Below, piece by piece: positions 11,104-20,156 of a DNA stretch of 64,000 nucleotides. Numbering within the stretch: position 1 is the stretch's first letter; each line of letters begins with the position of its first letter. The position numbers and the translations under genes were made by a program. The DNA comes from Magnetospirillum molischianum DSM 120 (GTDB taxonomy: Bacteria > Pseudomonadota > Alphaproteobacteria > Rhodospirillales > Magnetospirillaceae), in NCBI RefSeq assembly GCF_000294655.1, contig NZ_CAHP01000011.1, forward strand, positions 54,595 through 118,594, read 5' to 3'. The notes beneath the pieces were generated by a model. The model was given only the letters and a program-made list of their open reading frames with translations. It ran no database searches and was not told the DNA's origin.

Positions 11104-12492
11104 ATGACCGAAAGCGTAAGCGACTTGATCGTGATCGGCGGAGGACCGGGCGGCTATGTTGCGGCGATCCGCGCGGCCCAGCTTGGTCTGTCGGTTACTC
11201 TGGTCGAGCGGTCTCATCTGGGCGGAATCTGCCTCAATTGGGGCTGTATCCCGACCAAGGCATTGCTGCGCTCCGCCGAACTTTACCGCCTGATGGGCGA
11301 GGCAAACTCATTCGGACTGTCGGCGGGGTCTCTCGGCTTTGACCTCGACCAGATCGTTGCTCGCTCGCGCGCGGTCGCCGGACGGCTCCAGGCCGGAGTG
11401 CGCCATCTGCTGAAAAAGAACAAGGTAACGGTGATCGAGGGCACCGCCCGTCTGATTGGACCGGGACAGGTCGCAGTCGAAGGCCAAGGCTCTCTGACGG
11501 CACCGCATATCATTCTGGCAACCGGAGCGCGGGCGCGTCTGCTGCTCGGCTTTGAACCCGACGGACGTTTCCTGTGGAGCTACCGCGAGGCGCTGACTCC
11601 CGACATTTTGCCCCGGCGTCTGGTGGTAATCGGATCGGGTGCGATCGGGATAGAATTCGCCAGCTTTTTCGCCGCTTTCGGCTCAGAGGTAACAGTTATC
11701 GAGGCACTCGACCGCATTCTGCCGGTCGAAGATCATGAAATCTCGGCCCTTGCCCGCACCGCGTTCGAACGCCAGGGACTGCACATCCTCACCGGGGCCA
11801 CGGTCACAGGACTGACCAAACACGAACACGATGTCGAGATTACCGTCGAATCCGGCGGCCAAACCCTCCGCCTTCCCGCCGACCGGGTTATCGTCGCCAT
11901 TGGCATCACGGGAAATGTCGAAAATATTGGCCTGGAAACCACCCAGGTCCGAGTCGAAAAAGGACATATCGCGACCGATTCACTCTGCCGGACCGACCAG
12001 CCCGGCCTGTACGCAATCGGCGATGTCGCCGGGCCGCCTTGGCTGGCGCATAAAGCCAGCCACGAAGGCGTTCTTTGCGTCGAAGCCATCGCCGGATTGC
12101 CCGGACTCCATCCCATCGACCCTAAGCGCATCCCTGGCTGCACTTACGGACATCCTCAGGTGGCCTCGGTCGGACTGACCGAAGCCGCCGCCATCGCCCA
12201 AGGTTATACCATCCGCGTCGGCCGTTTTCCCTTTGCCGCGAATGGCAAGGCCATCGCCCTGGGAGAGGTCGATGGATTGGTCAAAACCCTATTCGACTCG
12301 ACCAGCGGTGAATTGCTCGGTGCCCACATCATCGGTCCCGAAGCTACCGAAATGATTCAGGGATACGCGATTGCCACCACCCTGGAAGCAACCGAGGCAG
12401 ACCTGATCGCCACGACTTTCCCCCACCCAACCCTATCAGAAGCGATGCATGAAGCCGTGCTCGCCGCCTTTGGCCGAGCGCTGCATATCTGA
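11104..12492 (+). CDS. lpdA: Dihydrolipoamide dehydrogenase (E3)
   Basis: E3 is the FAD enzyme that reoxidises dihydrolipoamide with NAD+. The 462-residue protein starts at ATG 11104 after a GGGAGAGA ribosome-binding site. It has the FAD dinucleotide fold (GGGPGGYVAA), the redox disulfide Cys43/Cys48 in GGICLNWGCIPTK, an NAD-binding fold (VIGSGAIGIEF) and the C-terminal catalytic His441/Glu446 in HPTLSE. It has no N-terminal lipoyl domain, unlike some bacterial E3s. It is the last gene of the PDH operon, 44 bases after pdhC. The same frame stays open upstream across pdhC, but that stretch is not coding. Confidence 0.97.
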   Translation: MTESVSDLIVIGGGPGGYVAAIRAAQLGLSVTLVERSHLGGICLNWGCIPTKALLRSAELYRLMGEANSFGLSAGSLGFDLDQIVARSRAVAGRLQAGVRHLLKKNKVTVIEGTARLIGPGQVAVEGQGSLTAPHIILATGARARLLLGFEPDGRFLWSYREALTPDILPRRLVVIGSGAIGIEFASFFAAFGSEVTVIEALDRILPVEDHEISALARTAFERQGLHILTGATVTGLTKHEHDVEITVESGGQTLRLPADRVIVAIGITGNVENIGLETTQVRVEKGHIATDSLCRTDQPGLYAIGDVAGPPWLAHKASHEGVLCVEAIAGLPGLHPIDPKRIPGCTYGHPQVASVGLTEAAAIAQGYTIRVGRFPFAANGKAIALGEVDGLVKTLFDSTSGELLGAHIIGPEATEMIQGYAIATTLEATEADLIATTFPHPTLSEAMHEAVLAAFGRALHI

Positions 12493-12552
12493 GTGATACC
12501 AAACCCCGATCAGTCCAGCTTGGCATAAGGCCATCGGCCCACCCCCCAAATG

Positions 12553-12586
12553 AAAAGGGCCGCGCAGCCCAAAGGCAGCGCGGCCC
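12553..12586 (-). terminator. Intrinsic terminator for the psd transcript
   Basis: On the minus strand a 9-bp perfect stem (GGGCCGCGC with GCGCGGCCC, 12-base loop) is followed by TTTT. It lies 21 bases beyond the psd stop and also between psd and the convergent lpdA, so it may work for both. Confidence 0.7.
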
Positions 12587-12607
12587 CGATCGTTATTGCC
12601 ACTGGAC

Positions 12608-13843
12608 CTAGCGGATGGACCCGATACGGGCCGGTTCCGCTGATTTGAGATCGGCAAGCACCGTCTCACCAGCAATCGCGGTCTGACCGACGACGACCAA
12701 AGGCTTGGCCCCCTCGGGCAGGTAGATATCGAGACGGCTGCCGAAGCGGATCAGGCCGAAGCGCTCGCCAGCTTTGACCTTCTGACCGTCCTTCAGACCA
12801 TTGCTGATCCGACGCGTCACCAAACCAGCAATCTGGACGAAGGCGATATCGCGGCCATCCTCAAGGGTCAACCGCACCGCGACGCGTTCATTATGCTCGC
12901 TGGCCTTATCCAGGGAGGCATCGAAGAACTTGCCCGGACGATAGGCGGTACGCGCGACAGTCCCATCGGCGGGGATGCGGTTGACGTGCACGTTGAAGAC
13001 GTTCATGAAAACGCGGACGACCGGACGCGGAGTCGGGCCGAACCCCAATTCCGCCGGCGGCACCGCCTGCTCTACGGTCTGGACCACGCCATCGGCGGGC
13101 GAAATCACCAGACCGGGGCGAACCGGAACCACCCGCTTCGGATCGCGGAAGAACCAGGCACACCACAGCGCGAACAGCAGGGACAGAGTCCCGAGAAAAC
13201 CCCAGATATGGCCAAGCACCAACCAACCGACCAGACCGGCGGCGACAAACAGCCAACCTTCGCGATTGATCCCCAACAGAGCTGGCTGAGTCGCCAGTTT
13301 ACCACCGGGGGTCTGCGGCCGGATCACCACCGCAGGCTCTACTTTGGGAGCGGGAGCGGGCTTCGGTGCCTCGACGACCGGCACAGGCTTAACCTCGACA
13401 GGAGCAGGCTTCGGAGCCTCGACGACCGGCGCGGGCTTGGCCTCGACAGGAGCGGGCTTCGGTGCCTCGACGACCGGCGCGGGCTTGGCCTCGACAGGAG
13501 CAGGCTTCGGAGCCTCGACGACCGGCGCGGGCTTGGCCTCTACAGGAGCAGGCTTCGGAGCCTCGACGACCGGCGCGGGCTTAACCTCGACAGGAGCAGG
13601 CTTCGGAGCCTCGACGACCGGCGCGGGCTTAACCTCGACAGGAGCAGGCTTCGGAGCCTCGACGACCGGCGCGGGCTTGGCCTCGACAGGAGCGGGCTTC
13701 GGTGCCTCGACGACCGGCGCGGGCTTGGGCGCAGGCTTCGGCGTGGCGGCAGAAGCGGCAGCCGGCTTGGCAGCAGCGGCTTTGGGCTTGGACAGAGCGG
13801 ACGGATCGCCACCCTGGTGGTTTTTTCCACTTTTGCGGGACAT
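12608..13843 (-). CDS. psd: Phosphatidylserine decarboxylase with long Pro/Ala/Lys repeat extension
   Basis: Psd converts phosphatidylserine to phosphatidylethanolamine at the inner membrane. The enzyme part is residues about 205-411: a membrane anchor region ([15 protein letters not shown]), [13 protein letters not shown] with the catalytic Asp, NVHVNRIP with the catalytic His, and the self-cleavage Gly368-Ser369 in [10 protein letters not shown], which yields the pyruvoyl group. Short bacterial Psd proteins are about 210-260 residues. This one has roughly 180 extra N-terminal residues, mostly seven full copies of a 16-residue unit [16 protein letters not shown] plus partial ones. I chose ATG 13843 (411 residues) because GGGGGGAG precedes it. 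The frame runs further upstream without a good site. It lies downstream of a second Psd homologue. Confidence 0.9.
   Translation of the reverse strand: MSRKSGKNHQGGDPSALSKPKAAAAKPAAASAATPKPAPKPAPVVEAPKPAPVEAKPAPVVEAPKPAPVEVKPAPVVEAPKPAPVEVKPAPVVEAPKPAPVEAKPAPVVEAPKPAPVEAKPAPVVEAPKPAPVEAKPAPVVEAPKPAPVEVKPVPVVEAPKPAPAPKVEPAVVIRPQTPGGKLATQPALLGINREGWLFVAAGLVGWLVLGHIWGFLGTLSLLFALWCAWFFRDPKRVVPVRPGLVISPADGVVQTVEQAVPPAELGFGPTPRPVVRVFMNVFNVHVNRIPADGTVARTAYRPGKFFDASLDKASEHNERVAVRLTLEDGRDIAFVQIAGLVTRRISNGLKDGQKVKAGERFGLIRFGSRLDIYLPEGAKPLVVVGQTAIAGETVLADLKSAEPARIGSIR
13359..13728 (-). repeat. 48-bp in-frame tandem repeat array inside psd
   Basis: Repeat starts recur exactly every 48 bases at 13359, 13407, 13455, 13503, 13551, 13599, 13647 and 13695, giving seven full units and one 34-base partial. 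Units are nearly identical and differ mainly by Ala/Val alternation in VEAK versus VEVK. Being a multiple of three, copy-number change keeps the frame. It is a coding minisatellite, not a CRISPR, because there are no spacers. Confidence 0.95.
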
Positions 13844-13880
13844 GACTCCCCCCATACGTAATCGGCCCCGCCGGGCAGGA

Positions 13881-13915
13881 GACCCTCCTCCGATCACACG
13901 GAACGGAGGAGGGTC
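13881..13915. other. Perfect 12-bp-stem hairpin between the two psd homologues
   Basis: GACCCTCCTCCG pairs perfectly with CGGAGGAGGGTC around an 11-base loop, 37 bases upstream of the psd start. There is no T-tract on the minus strand, so it is more likely an mRNA processing or stability element, or an attenuator, than a classical terminator. As the minus-strand transcript it could separate expression of the two genes. Confidence 0.6.
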
Positions 13916-14007
13916 ATTCAGACTTCGATCATAAGGCCGATCGGATGGAGACGCGACCCCCACACGATCAGCTCCGGTCCGGCCCCACCCGCCGGGCCGG
14001 GTTCGAC

Positions 14008-14781
14008 TTAAGCGAGTTCGGCCAGAACCGTCTCACCGGCGATGATCGACTGGCCGGGGGCCACGGTCGCCGCCACACCTTCGGGCAGATAGACGTCAAC
14101 GCGGGTTACCAGCTGACCGAGCGAGAAGCCGGAAGCCTTGGTGGCATCCTTTGTCTCGGCGGAGGCTTCGCCCTTGAAACGCTTCACCAGATCTTTGATC
14201 GGATCGAGGCTGAAGCGAGCGATACCGGCGCGCTGACCGGCTTTGACCGGCTGGCCTTCGACCAGATCGTTGCTGATGTGACGCACGACCAAACCAGCGA
14301 CCTGAACCACGGCGACCGGACGGTTGTTGGCAGCGGCGACGACGACGCCAAGGCGATCGTTCTCGGCAGCGGCGGCATCACGCGAAGCATCATCGAACAC
14401 GCCAGCGACTTCGACGGTCTTGGTCACCTTGCCCTCGACCGGGACGCGATTGACATGTACATTGAGAAGATTACGCAGCAGGGTCACACGCACCCGCGGC
14501 TTGTCGCCCAGGCCCAATTCGGCAGGCGGCGCAACGGTTGCAACGGTCTTGACCACACCATCAGCCGGGCTTACGACAACGCCGTCACGAGACGGGGTCA
14601 CGCGCTCCGGGTCACGGAAGAACCAGACGCTCCAAACGGTAGCAAAGAATCCCAGCCACCCCAGCAGTCCCCAAATCTGCCCGAGCACCCACGCCACCAC
14701 GGCAAAGAGAGCAATGAAAAGCCACCCTTCACGGTTCACGGGGAACGACAGGTACTTGGTCAGCGAATTTTCCTCGGCCAT
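14008..14781 (-). CDS. Phosphatidylserine decarboxylase-like protein without the Gly-Ser cleavage site
   Basis: This 257-residue homologue of the neighbouring Psd shares [44 protein letters not shown] and the C-terminal [15 protein letters not shown]. At the self-processing site the canonical FGSR is replaced. After ARFS there is a charged insertion of about 33 residues ([20 protein letters not shown] region), and the sequence resumes as [11 protein letters not shown]. The residue aligned with the pyruvoyl-forming serine is Thr226, preceded by Val. It is therefore probably unable to self-cleave and is a candidate pseudoenzyme. I chose ATG 14781 with GGAGG seven bases upstream; GTG 14787 is an alternative. 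It is probably co-transcribed with psd downstream. Confidence 0.82.
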   Translation of the reverse strand: MAEENSLTKYLSFPVNREGWLFIALFAVVAWVLGQIWGLLGWLGFFATVWSVWFFRDPERVTPSRDGVVVSPADGVVKTVATVAPPAELGLGDKPRVRVTLLRNLLNVHVNRVPVEGKVTKTVEVAGVFDDASRDAAAAENDRLGVVVAAANNRPVAVVQVAGLVVRHISNDLVEGQPVKAGQRAGIARFSLDPIKDLVKRFKGEASAETKDATKASGFSLGQLVTRVDVYLPEGVAATVAPGQSIIAGETVLAELA

Positions 14782-14913
14782 TTCCACCCCTCCGGATCAT
14801 GTATCCCGCCGGATGCGTCGGGACATGGCACCTTATACACCCGGTCTTTGGGATTTTCATCCCGAAAAACAGCATGCATAGTAAGGGCTTTGGGTCTCCA
14901 AACGTAGGTGGGC

Positions 14914-15420
14914 ATGACGAAAATAATGACTTTCGGGTCAGGTGGATGGGCCTTACCGATCGACCCAGGATCGGTACTGCGTGACGGGAGCGGAAAAGCT
15001 CTCCCTCTCGCTGACGGAACCACCCAGTTTGACTTCCGCTACCGTGACATCCGCTTCGCCGCACGGGTCGAGGTTGACCACGGCAGCGTGACCCTCCGCG
15101 TCGTTGGCGATGTTGGGCCGATGCCCTATTCCGCCGAATCGACACAGGCCCGCGCCGGGCTGACCCGCATCTGCGCCGTCGCCAACGAATCGCTCGTGGG
15201 GGCCCGGCTCCGGGTGGCTCAGGGACGGATTTTGCTGGGAAAAGACATCACGCTGGAAACACCGCCGACAGCTACGGCTCTTGTTTCAGCTGTGGTCGAA
15301 TTCATATTGCCGACGCGGCCTTACTTAGAACTGATTTCTGTTTACTTGCGCCCGCCATTGGCTCCGGCGCGGGCGGGCGAGACCGCATTGCAGCCGCAAT
15401 GGCGCAAACCATCCCGCTGA
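14914..15420 (+). CDS. Conserved-looking hypothetical protein
   Basis: This 168-residue soluble protein is divergent from the Psd-like gene across about 130 bp. It has no signal peptide or transmembrane segment. Composition is mixed alpha/beta, with a compact core region (FDFRYRDIRFAARVEV, then LRVVGDVGPMPYSAES) and a C-terminal tail rich in Pro and Arg. I do not recognise a family. GTG 14908, ATG 14914 and ATG 14926 are all possible starts; I used 14914 because AGGTGGG is just upstream. Codon use matches neighbours, so it is probably a real gene. Confidence 0.6.
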   Translation: MTKIMTFGSGGWALPIDPGSVLRDGSGKALPLADGTTQFDFRYRDIRFAARVEVDHGSVTLRVVGDVGPMPYSAESTQARAGLTRICAVANESLVGARLRVAQGRILLGKDITLETPPTATALVSAVVEFILPTRPYLELISVYLRPPLAPARAGETALQPQWRKPSR

Positions 15421-15441
15421 TTCTCTTAAAAGGACGCATCG

Positions 15442-15476
15442 CCGGGCATGATGCAAGGATTCCGCACCATGCCCGG
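15442..15476. terminator. Hairpin between convergent unknown genes
   Basis: A 9-bp perfect stem CCGGGCATG/CATGCCCGG with a 17-base loop lies in the 64-bp gap between two convergent genes. There is no clear T-tract. It is probably a shared terminator. Confidence 0.45.
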
Positions 15477-15484
15477 TCGGCTGA

Positions 15485-17119
15485 TCAGGCGGATAAGACC
15501 TTCAGGCTATCGCGGGTAGCGCGTGCCGAGCGTTCGATCCAGCGATCCTGAAGAACCGTGACATCAAGCGTCCGCTGAGTCGAGTGGACCAGCGGCGCAA
15601 GGCACTGCTCGGCGGCAGCGAAGAATTCCTCGACCACCCCGTCCAGGATGCGGTCGTGCGTGGCAACGGTGTCGGCCATCAACCCGTCGAGACGCGACAG
15701 GATACGAGCCCGGCGACGACGGGCAGCTCGAATCTTGCGCTTTTCGGGACTGGCCAGCCACTTATAAAGCCCGGCCAGAAACATCGGCACCCCCAAAGCG
15801 GCCGCCAGAATCAGACCCTGGGGCAACAAATCCTGGAGGGTCAAAGTCTCCAACAGCACTTCATAGGCACCGATGGAGATTACCAGCGCACCGAGAATCA
15901 GGACGGCATTCGCCAGCAAATCCGTGAATTCGAAGATCCTCGGGACGTTCTGCCCCAGCCAGGATTCCCGGCGGATTGTCGGGGTGGTGTTACGGCCGAA
16001 CGGACGGGTGTGAATCGGCTCGGCTTCGGCAGCCGCTCCCACCGATGACGGCGGGGCCAGACTGGCGGTGCGCTTCGGATCGATCGTTTTCATGAAGGCG
16101 GTGCGGTTGGCGATCAGTTCCTCGCGGAACTGCATCAACTCTTCCTTCAGCAACGTGATCTGGGATTCGTAGCGACGCTGCAACTCACCGTAACGGAGCT
16201 GGACCGAGCGGCCATGGCTGCTATTGGCAAAGCTGTCCCAGATATCGCGGTCGAGCGGATCGTCCTGGAACATCAATTCGCGGACCACCACATCGACGCC
16301 GTTGGCAGGATCGTCGAGAAAGGTGCGAACGTCTTCGCGGAACGTTTCCTTCTGGAAATCGATGCGACGGATCATCGCCGCCAGCCGCTGTTCGATCTGG
16401 CGGACATTGGCGGCAATCGACTGGCACAAAATTTCGGCAAGCTGACGTTGCGGACCCAGCGCCTCGCGCTGCGCCGACAGGCTCACGACCTGCGCTTCGA
16501 TGCGCGGAGCCAGATCGGCGATCGACGCCCGCAGAGCGGACAGATTGGTCTCTCCCTCGGCAAGCTGCTCTCCGACCGCACGCGCCAGGGCGGTGTGCCC
16601 GTGGGCCTGAGCAACGGCAAGAATCGCCAACAGCCGTTCGTCCTCGCGCCGGTTCACCAATCGGCTGAGTGGGGTCGGCCGCGACGAACGGCGGCGGATG
16701 CGCACCGGAACTGGGATATTAAGAGCGTCAATGTCGATCTCAAGGCCCAGGGCCTCGGCAAAGCGGGTCGTGGTATCGCGGGCGTCGTCACCGCTGACCC
16801 GCAGCAGGGGGAGAGCGACCTCGAACCCGGCACGGCGGACTTCTTCTTCCAGTCCTCGTGCGGCATCCTTCAATCGGCGCAGGGCGACTTCAAGCCCGTC
16901 CGGCGCTGCCAGCGCCCGCAAAGCGATCGCGGCTGGCATCGTCGGGTCGTCGGACTGGTCGGCCAGTGCGTTGGCGGCTTCGACCAGACACAGATATTCC
17001 GACGTTGTGACGGTACCGTCCAAAACCGTGACAGCGGCTAAAGCTCGGGACAGAGCCGGAACAAGGCCGCCCGCCTCGGTCTCGGCCTCCTCAACGCTCC
17101 TGATTTCCAGCTTGCGCAT
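15485..17119 (-). CDS. Hypothetical membrane protein with coiled coil and possible TerB-like N-terminus
   Basis: This 544-residue protein is of unknown function. The N-terminal 110 residues are helical and acidic with the pattern LDGTVTTSEYLCLVEAANAL, reminiscent of TerB/co-chaperone-type helical domains; this is a weak resemblance. The middle (about 200-340) is a long charged coiled coil. Two transmembrane helices follow at about residues 400-455 (NAVLILGALVISIGAYEV and GLILAAALGVPMFLAGLY), and then a basic KRKIRAARRRRAR stretch and a helical tail. I chose ATG 17119, which is preceded by GGGGGG. The frame extends to 17257 without a better site. It is downstream of nhaD and the CorC-like gene on the same strand. 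Confidence 0.65.
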   Translation of the reverse strand: MRKLEIRSVEEAETEAGGLVPALSRALAAVTVLDGTVTTSEYLCLVEAANALADQSDDPTMPAAIALRALAAPDGLEVALRRLKDAARGLEEEVRRAGFEVALPLLRVSGDDARDTTTRFAEALGLEIDIDALNIPVPVRIRRRSSRPTPLSRLVNRREDERLLAILAVAQAHGHTALARAVGEQLAEGETNLSALRASIADLAPRIEAQVVSLSAQREALGPQRQLAEILCQSIAANVRQIEQRLAAMIRRIDFQKETFREDVRTFLDDPANGVDVVVRELMFQDDPLDRDIWDSFANSSHGRSVQLRYGELQRRYESQITLLKEELMQFREELIANRTAFMKTIDPKRTASLAPPSSVGAAAEAEPIHTRPFGRNTTPTIRRESWLGQNVPRIFEFTDLLANAVLILGALVISIGAYEVLLETLTLQDLLPQGLILAAALGVPMFLAGLYKWLASPEKRKIRAARRRRARILSRLDGLMADTVATHDRILDGVVEEFFAAAEQCLAPLVHSTQRTLDVTVLQDRWIERSARATRDSLKVLSA

Positions 17120-17289
17120 CTGACCCCCCAAAATATGCCCGTCCAGAGGCCCCCGGCCTCCCTTCGAAATGGAAATGCCGGCCACCGTCTCCCCGGACGA
17201 TAACCTTTCACTAATCCCAGCGCCTGCCACTGTGTCGCCGACGTTCCCCGGCGTCAAGCGCCATGGTCGGGTTTTCCGCCATCAGAACA

Positions 17290-18681
17290 TCAGAACAAGT
17301 CGGCATTGAGCAGGCGATGAACCATGATTCCGCCGACGAAACCGGCCCCAACCGCCCAACTCCAGCGCAGGTGTGAGGAAAAGGTATAGATTCCCCGCGC
17401 CTGCCCCATCAGAGCGACACCAGCGGCGGAGCCGATCGACAGCAAGCTGCCACCGACTCCGGCAGTCAGTGTGATCAGCAGCCATTGCCCCAATCCCATG
17501 TCTGGATTCATCGTCAGAACGGCGAACATCAGCGGAATATTGTCAAAGATCGCCGACAGAACACCGATGGCGATATTGGCGCTGGTCGGACCCAACTGGT
17601 CGTAGAGAAGGTGCGAGGTCAGCGACAGATAACCGAGCAGCCCCAACGCGCCGACGCACATCATCACACCGTAGAAGAACAGCAGCGTGTCCCATTCGAG
17701 CCGCGAGATGCGCTCGAACACATCGAAATTCCAATCGGTTCGGGTGGGATCGCGGCGGTACCGGCTGCGCAACGCATAGGAGAACAGTTGCAACAGGCCA
17801 AGGCCGCTCATCATCCCGATCACCGGAGGCAGGTGCAGCGCAGAATGGAAGGTTACGGTGATCGCGATGGTCAAGCCGAACAATGCGGCAATGCGACGCG
17901 CGCCGGGCAACATCACCACCGCCGCGCCCCGCGACGATGGCGCACCGGACGGCAGAGCGAAATGCATCAGCAGCGCCGGAATCAGGAAGGTCACCACGGC
18001 GGGCAGAAACAGAAGGAAGAAGTCACCGAACGGCACGACCCCTTTCTGCCACACCATCAGAGTGGTGATATCGCCAAACGGGCTAAAGGCACCACCGGCA
18101 TTCGCGGCGACAACGATGTTGATGCAAGAAAGAGAGGTAAAACGCGGTTGATCCCGCCCGACTGACAGAACCACCGCGCACATCACCAGCGCGGTCGTCA
18201 TGTTGTCGGCAACCGGCGAGATGAAGAAAGCGAGAATGCCGGTTAACCAGAACAGTGCCCGATACCCGAATCCAGAGCGAACCAGCTTCGAGCGGAGCGC
18301 ATCGAATACCTTTCTCTCTTCGAGGGCGTTAACATAGGTCATCGCCACCAGAAGAAATAAAAGAAGCTCGGCATATTCGAGAAACACATGGCGCACCGCT
18401 TCTGTCACCGCCTCTGACTGGCCGCGCCGGGCCATCTCGACGGCAAGAAGCGTCCACATCAACCCGGCGGCAACCACCACCGGTTTCGATTTGCGCAGGT
18501 GGGTAGATTCCTCGGCAATCACCAAGGCATAGGCGAGACAGAATAGCGCCAGGCCTGTAAGGCCAACCCAATGCCCCGTCAGATCGGGCAATCCCGCCGC
18601 TTCAGCCGCCAGCGCAACACCAGGGAGACCGACCAAGGCCAGCGCCAGAACCGCCACAACAAATCGCATTCCCGTCTTCAC
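17290..18681 (-). CDS. nhaD: Sodium:proton antiporter NhaD
   Basis: This 463-residue protein belongs to the NhaD branch of the ion transporter superfamily. It has an N-terminal signal-like segment ending ALAAEAA and then LTGHWVGLTGLALFCLAYAL. The diagnostic EESTHLRKSKPV motif follows, with 11 to 12 further hydrophobic segments including SPVADNMTTALVMCAVVLSV and GGAFSPFGDITTLMVW. It exports Na+ or Li+ in exchange for protons. The GTG start overlaps the stop of the upstream CNNM/CorC gene by four bases (GTGA), so the two are co-translated. Confidence 0.92.
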   Translation of the reverse strand: MKTGMRFVVAVLALALVGLPGVALAAEAAGLPDLTGHWVGLTGLALFCLAYALVIAEESTHLRKSKPVVVAAGLMWTLLAVEMARRGQSEAVTEAVRHVFLEYAELLLFLLVAMTYVNALEERKVFDALRSKLVRSGFGYRALFWLTGILAFFISPVADNMTTALVMCAVVLSVGRDQPRFTSLSCINIVVAANAGGAFSPFGDITTLMVWQKGVVPFGDFFLLFLPAVVTFLIPALLMHFALPSGAPSSRGAAVVMLPGARRIAALFGLTIAITVTFHSALHLPPVIGMMSGLGLLQLFSYALRSRYRRDPTRTDWNFDVFERISRLEWDTLLFFYGVMMCVGALGLLGYLSLTSHLLYDQLGPTSANIAIGVLSAIFDNIPLMFAVLTMNPDMGLGQWLLITLTAGVGGSLLSIGSAAGVALMGQARGIYTFSSHLRWSWAVGAGFVGGIMVHRLLNADLF

Positions 18682-19991
18682 GTTGGGTCTCCCTCCTCGC
18701 CGCCGACCCGAGCCAACAGAACCTTATCGATACGGCGCCCGTCCATATCGACCACTTCGAAACGCCAGCCGTCATCGAGAAAATGATCACCAGCCACGGG
18801 AATTGCCCGCAGCCGCCACAGAACAAAGCCCGCGACAGTGGTAAAATCGCTGTCGCCACCGCTCATCGCCCGGCATCCGGTTCGCTCGGCCGCCATATCG
18901 ACGGCAACGTCACCATCAAGCAGCCACGATCCATCCTCGCGCTGGGTGATGCAGCCTTCGTAATTCTCGCCATGTTCGGCCAGGGTGCCCAGTAGTGACA
19001 GCAGGATGTCGGTCGCGGTAACGATACCCTCGGCCTCGCCATATTCATCGACCACCAGCGCCATATGAATGCGCGACCGCTTTAGCACATCGAGAACCTG
19101 AAGCGCCGGAGCGGTATCGGGAACAACTTCGATCGGGCGCACCGCCGCAACCGGCTCGAAACCTTTGCCAGCCATGAAGCCGTCCAGCAGATCCTTAGCC
19201 TGAATTACACCGACCACATCGTCCAGGCTGCCGCGATAGACCGGGAAGCGCGAATGCGGGCTGTCGCGAACGATCGACTCGATCCGCTCTGGCTCCCAAT
19301 CGAGATCGATCCACGCCACCTCGCCCCGCGGGGTCATGATCGCCCGCGCCCGCCGGTCGCCAAAGCGCAACACGCCCGAGATCATCTCCTCCTCACGCGG
19401 ATCGATAACCCCGGCCTGGGTGCCCTCGGCAACCATCTCACGCACTTCTTGCTCGGTCACGGTCGTCGTGCTTCCCCCGCTCACCCCGAGCAAGCGGAGC
19501 ACCAGTCCGGTCGAACCCTCCAGCAACCACACCACCGGGGAGGCAACCGTCGCCACCGCCATCATCGTCGGAGCGACCAGGGCGGCGATCCGCTCGGGAT
19601 TGGAGAGGGCGATCCGCTTCGGCACCAGTTCGCCGACGATCAGAGACGCATAGGTGATCAGGCTGACCACCACAGTGATCGACAGCGCATCCGCCACCGG
19701 AGCCAACAACGGAATGTCACCGAGCCACAGCGCCAGATGACCGGCCAAGGTCGCCCCGGAATAGGTTCCGGCCAGAATACCGACCAGGGTGATACCGATC
19801 TGCACGCAGGACAGAAAGCGGCCCGGATCGTCGGCAAGCCGCAATGCCAGGGCGGCACCGCGACTGCCCTCGGCCGCCCGCGACGCCAGACGTTGACGCC
19901 GCGATGATACGATCGCCATTTCGGACATGGCGAAAGCGCCGTTCAAAAACACAAGAAAAACGATGACCGCGACTTCAAAGGTCAATGACAT
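18678..19991 (-). CDS. CNNM/CorC (HlyC) family transporter-like protein
   Basis: This 437-residue protein has an N-terminal CNNM (DUF21) membrane domain of about four helices (residues 1-190), a CBS pair (about 205-330, with MTPRGEVAWIDLD and ALVVDEYGEAEGIVTATDIL) and a C-terminal CorC/HlyC FAD-like domain. Family members are implicated in Mg2+/Co2+ homeostasis or Na+-coupled Mg2+ export. Coupling to nhaD by a 4-base overlap makes a cation-homeostasis role plausible. I chose ATG 19991, which places the first helix at the N-terminus as usual. A GTG 48 bases upstream is also possible, and neither has a strong ribosome-binding site. Confidence 0.87.
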   Translation of the reverse strand: MSLTFEVAVIVFLVFLNGAFAMSEMAIVSSRRQRLASRAAEGSRGAALALRLADDPGRFLSCVQIGITLVGILAGTYSGATLAGHLALWLGDIPLLAPVADALSITVVVSLITYASLIVGELVPKRIALSNPERIAALVAPTMMAVATVASPVVWLLEGSTGLVLRLLGVSGGSTTTVTEQEVREMVAEGTQAGVIDPREEEMISGVLRFGDRRARAIMTPRGEVAWIDLDWEPERIESIVRDSPHSRFPVYRGSLDDVVGVIQAKDLLDGFMAGKGFEPVAAVRPIEVVPDTAPALQVLDVLKRSRIHMALVVDEYGEAEGIVTATDILLSLLGTLAEHGENYEGCITQREDGSWLLDGDVAVDMAAERTGCRAMSGGDSDFTTVAGFVLWRLRAIPVAGDHFLDDGWRFEVVDMDGRRIDKVLLARVGGEEGDPT

Positions 19992-20156
19992 GGAGGGAAA
20001 CGCTATCCTGTGGGAAAGCCCGGAAGGCGGCGTCCGCACGTATCGGGCGACAAGCCGTCTCGCGAAGCTATGGAGGGTGGAGCATTATAGCGGCCCCGGA
20101 CCTCGACGCAATCCGCGTCACCACCGATATGCCACGACCGATCAAGGAATCCCGTC

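Noticed and set aside
13359-13728. CRISPR array
   Set aside because: Units are contiguous 48-bp coding repeats without unique spacers, and no cas gene is present.
12893-13934. Repetitive plus-strand frames ([13 protein letters not shown]-type and [12 protein letters not shown]-type repeats)
   Set aside because: They are mirror readings of the 48-bp repeat inside psd. The sense frame continues into an intact Psd enzyme.
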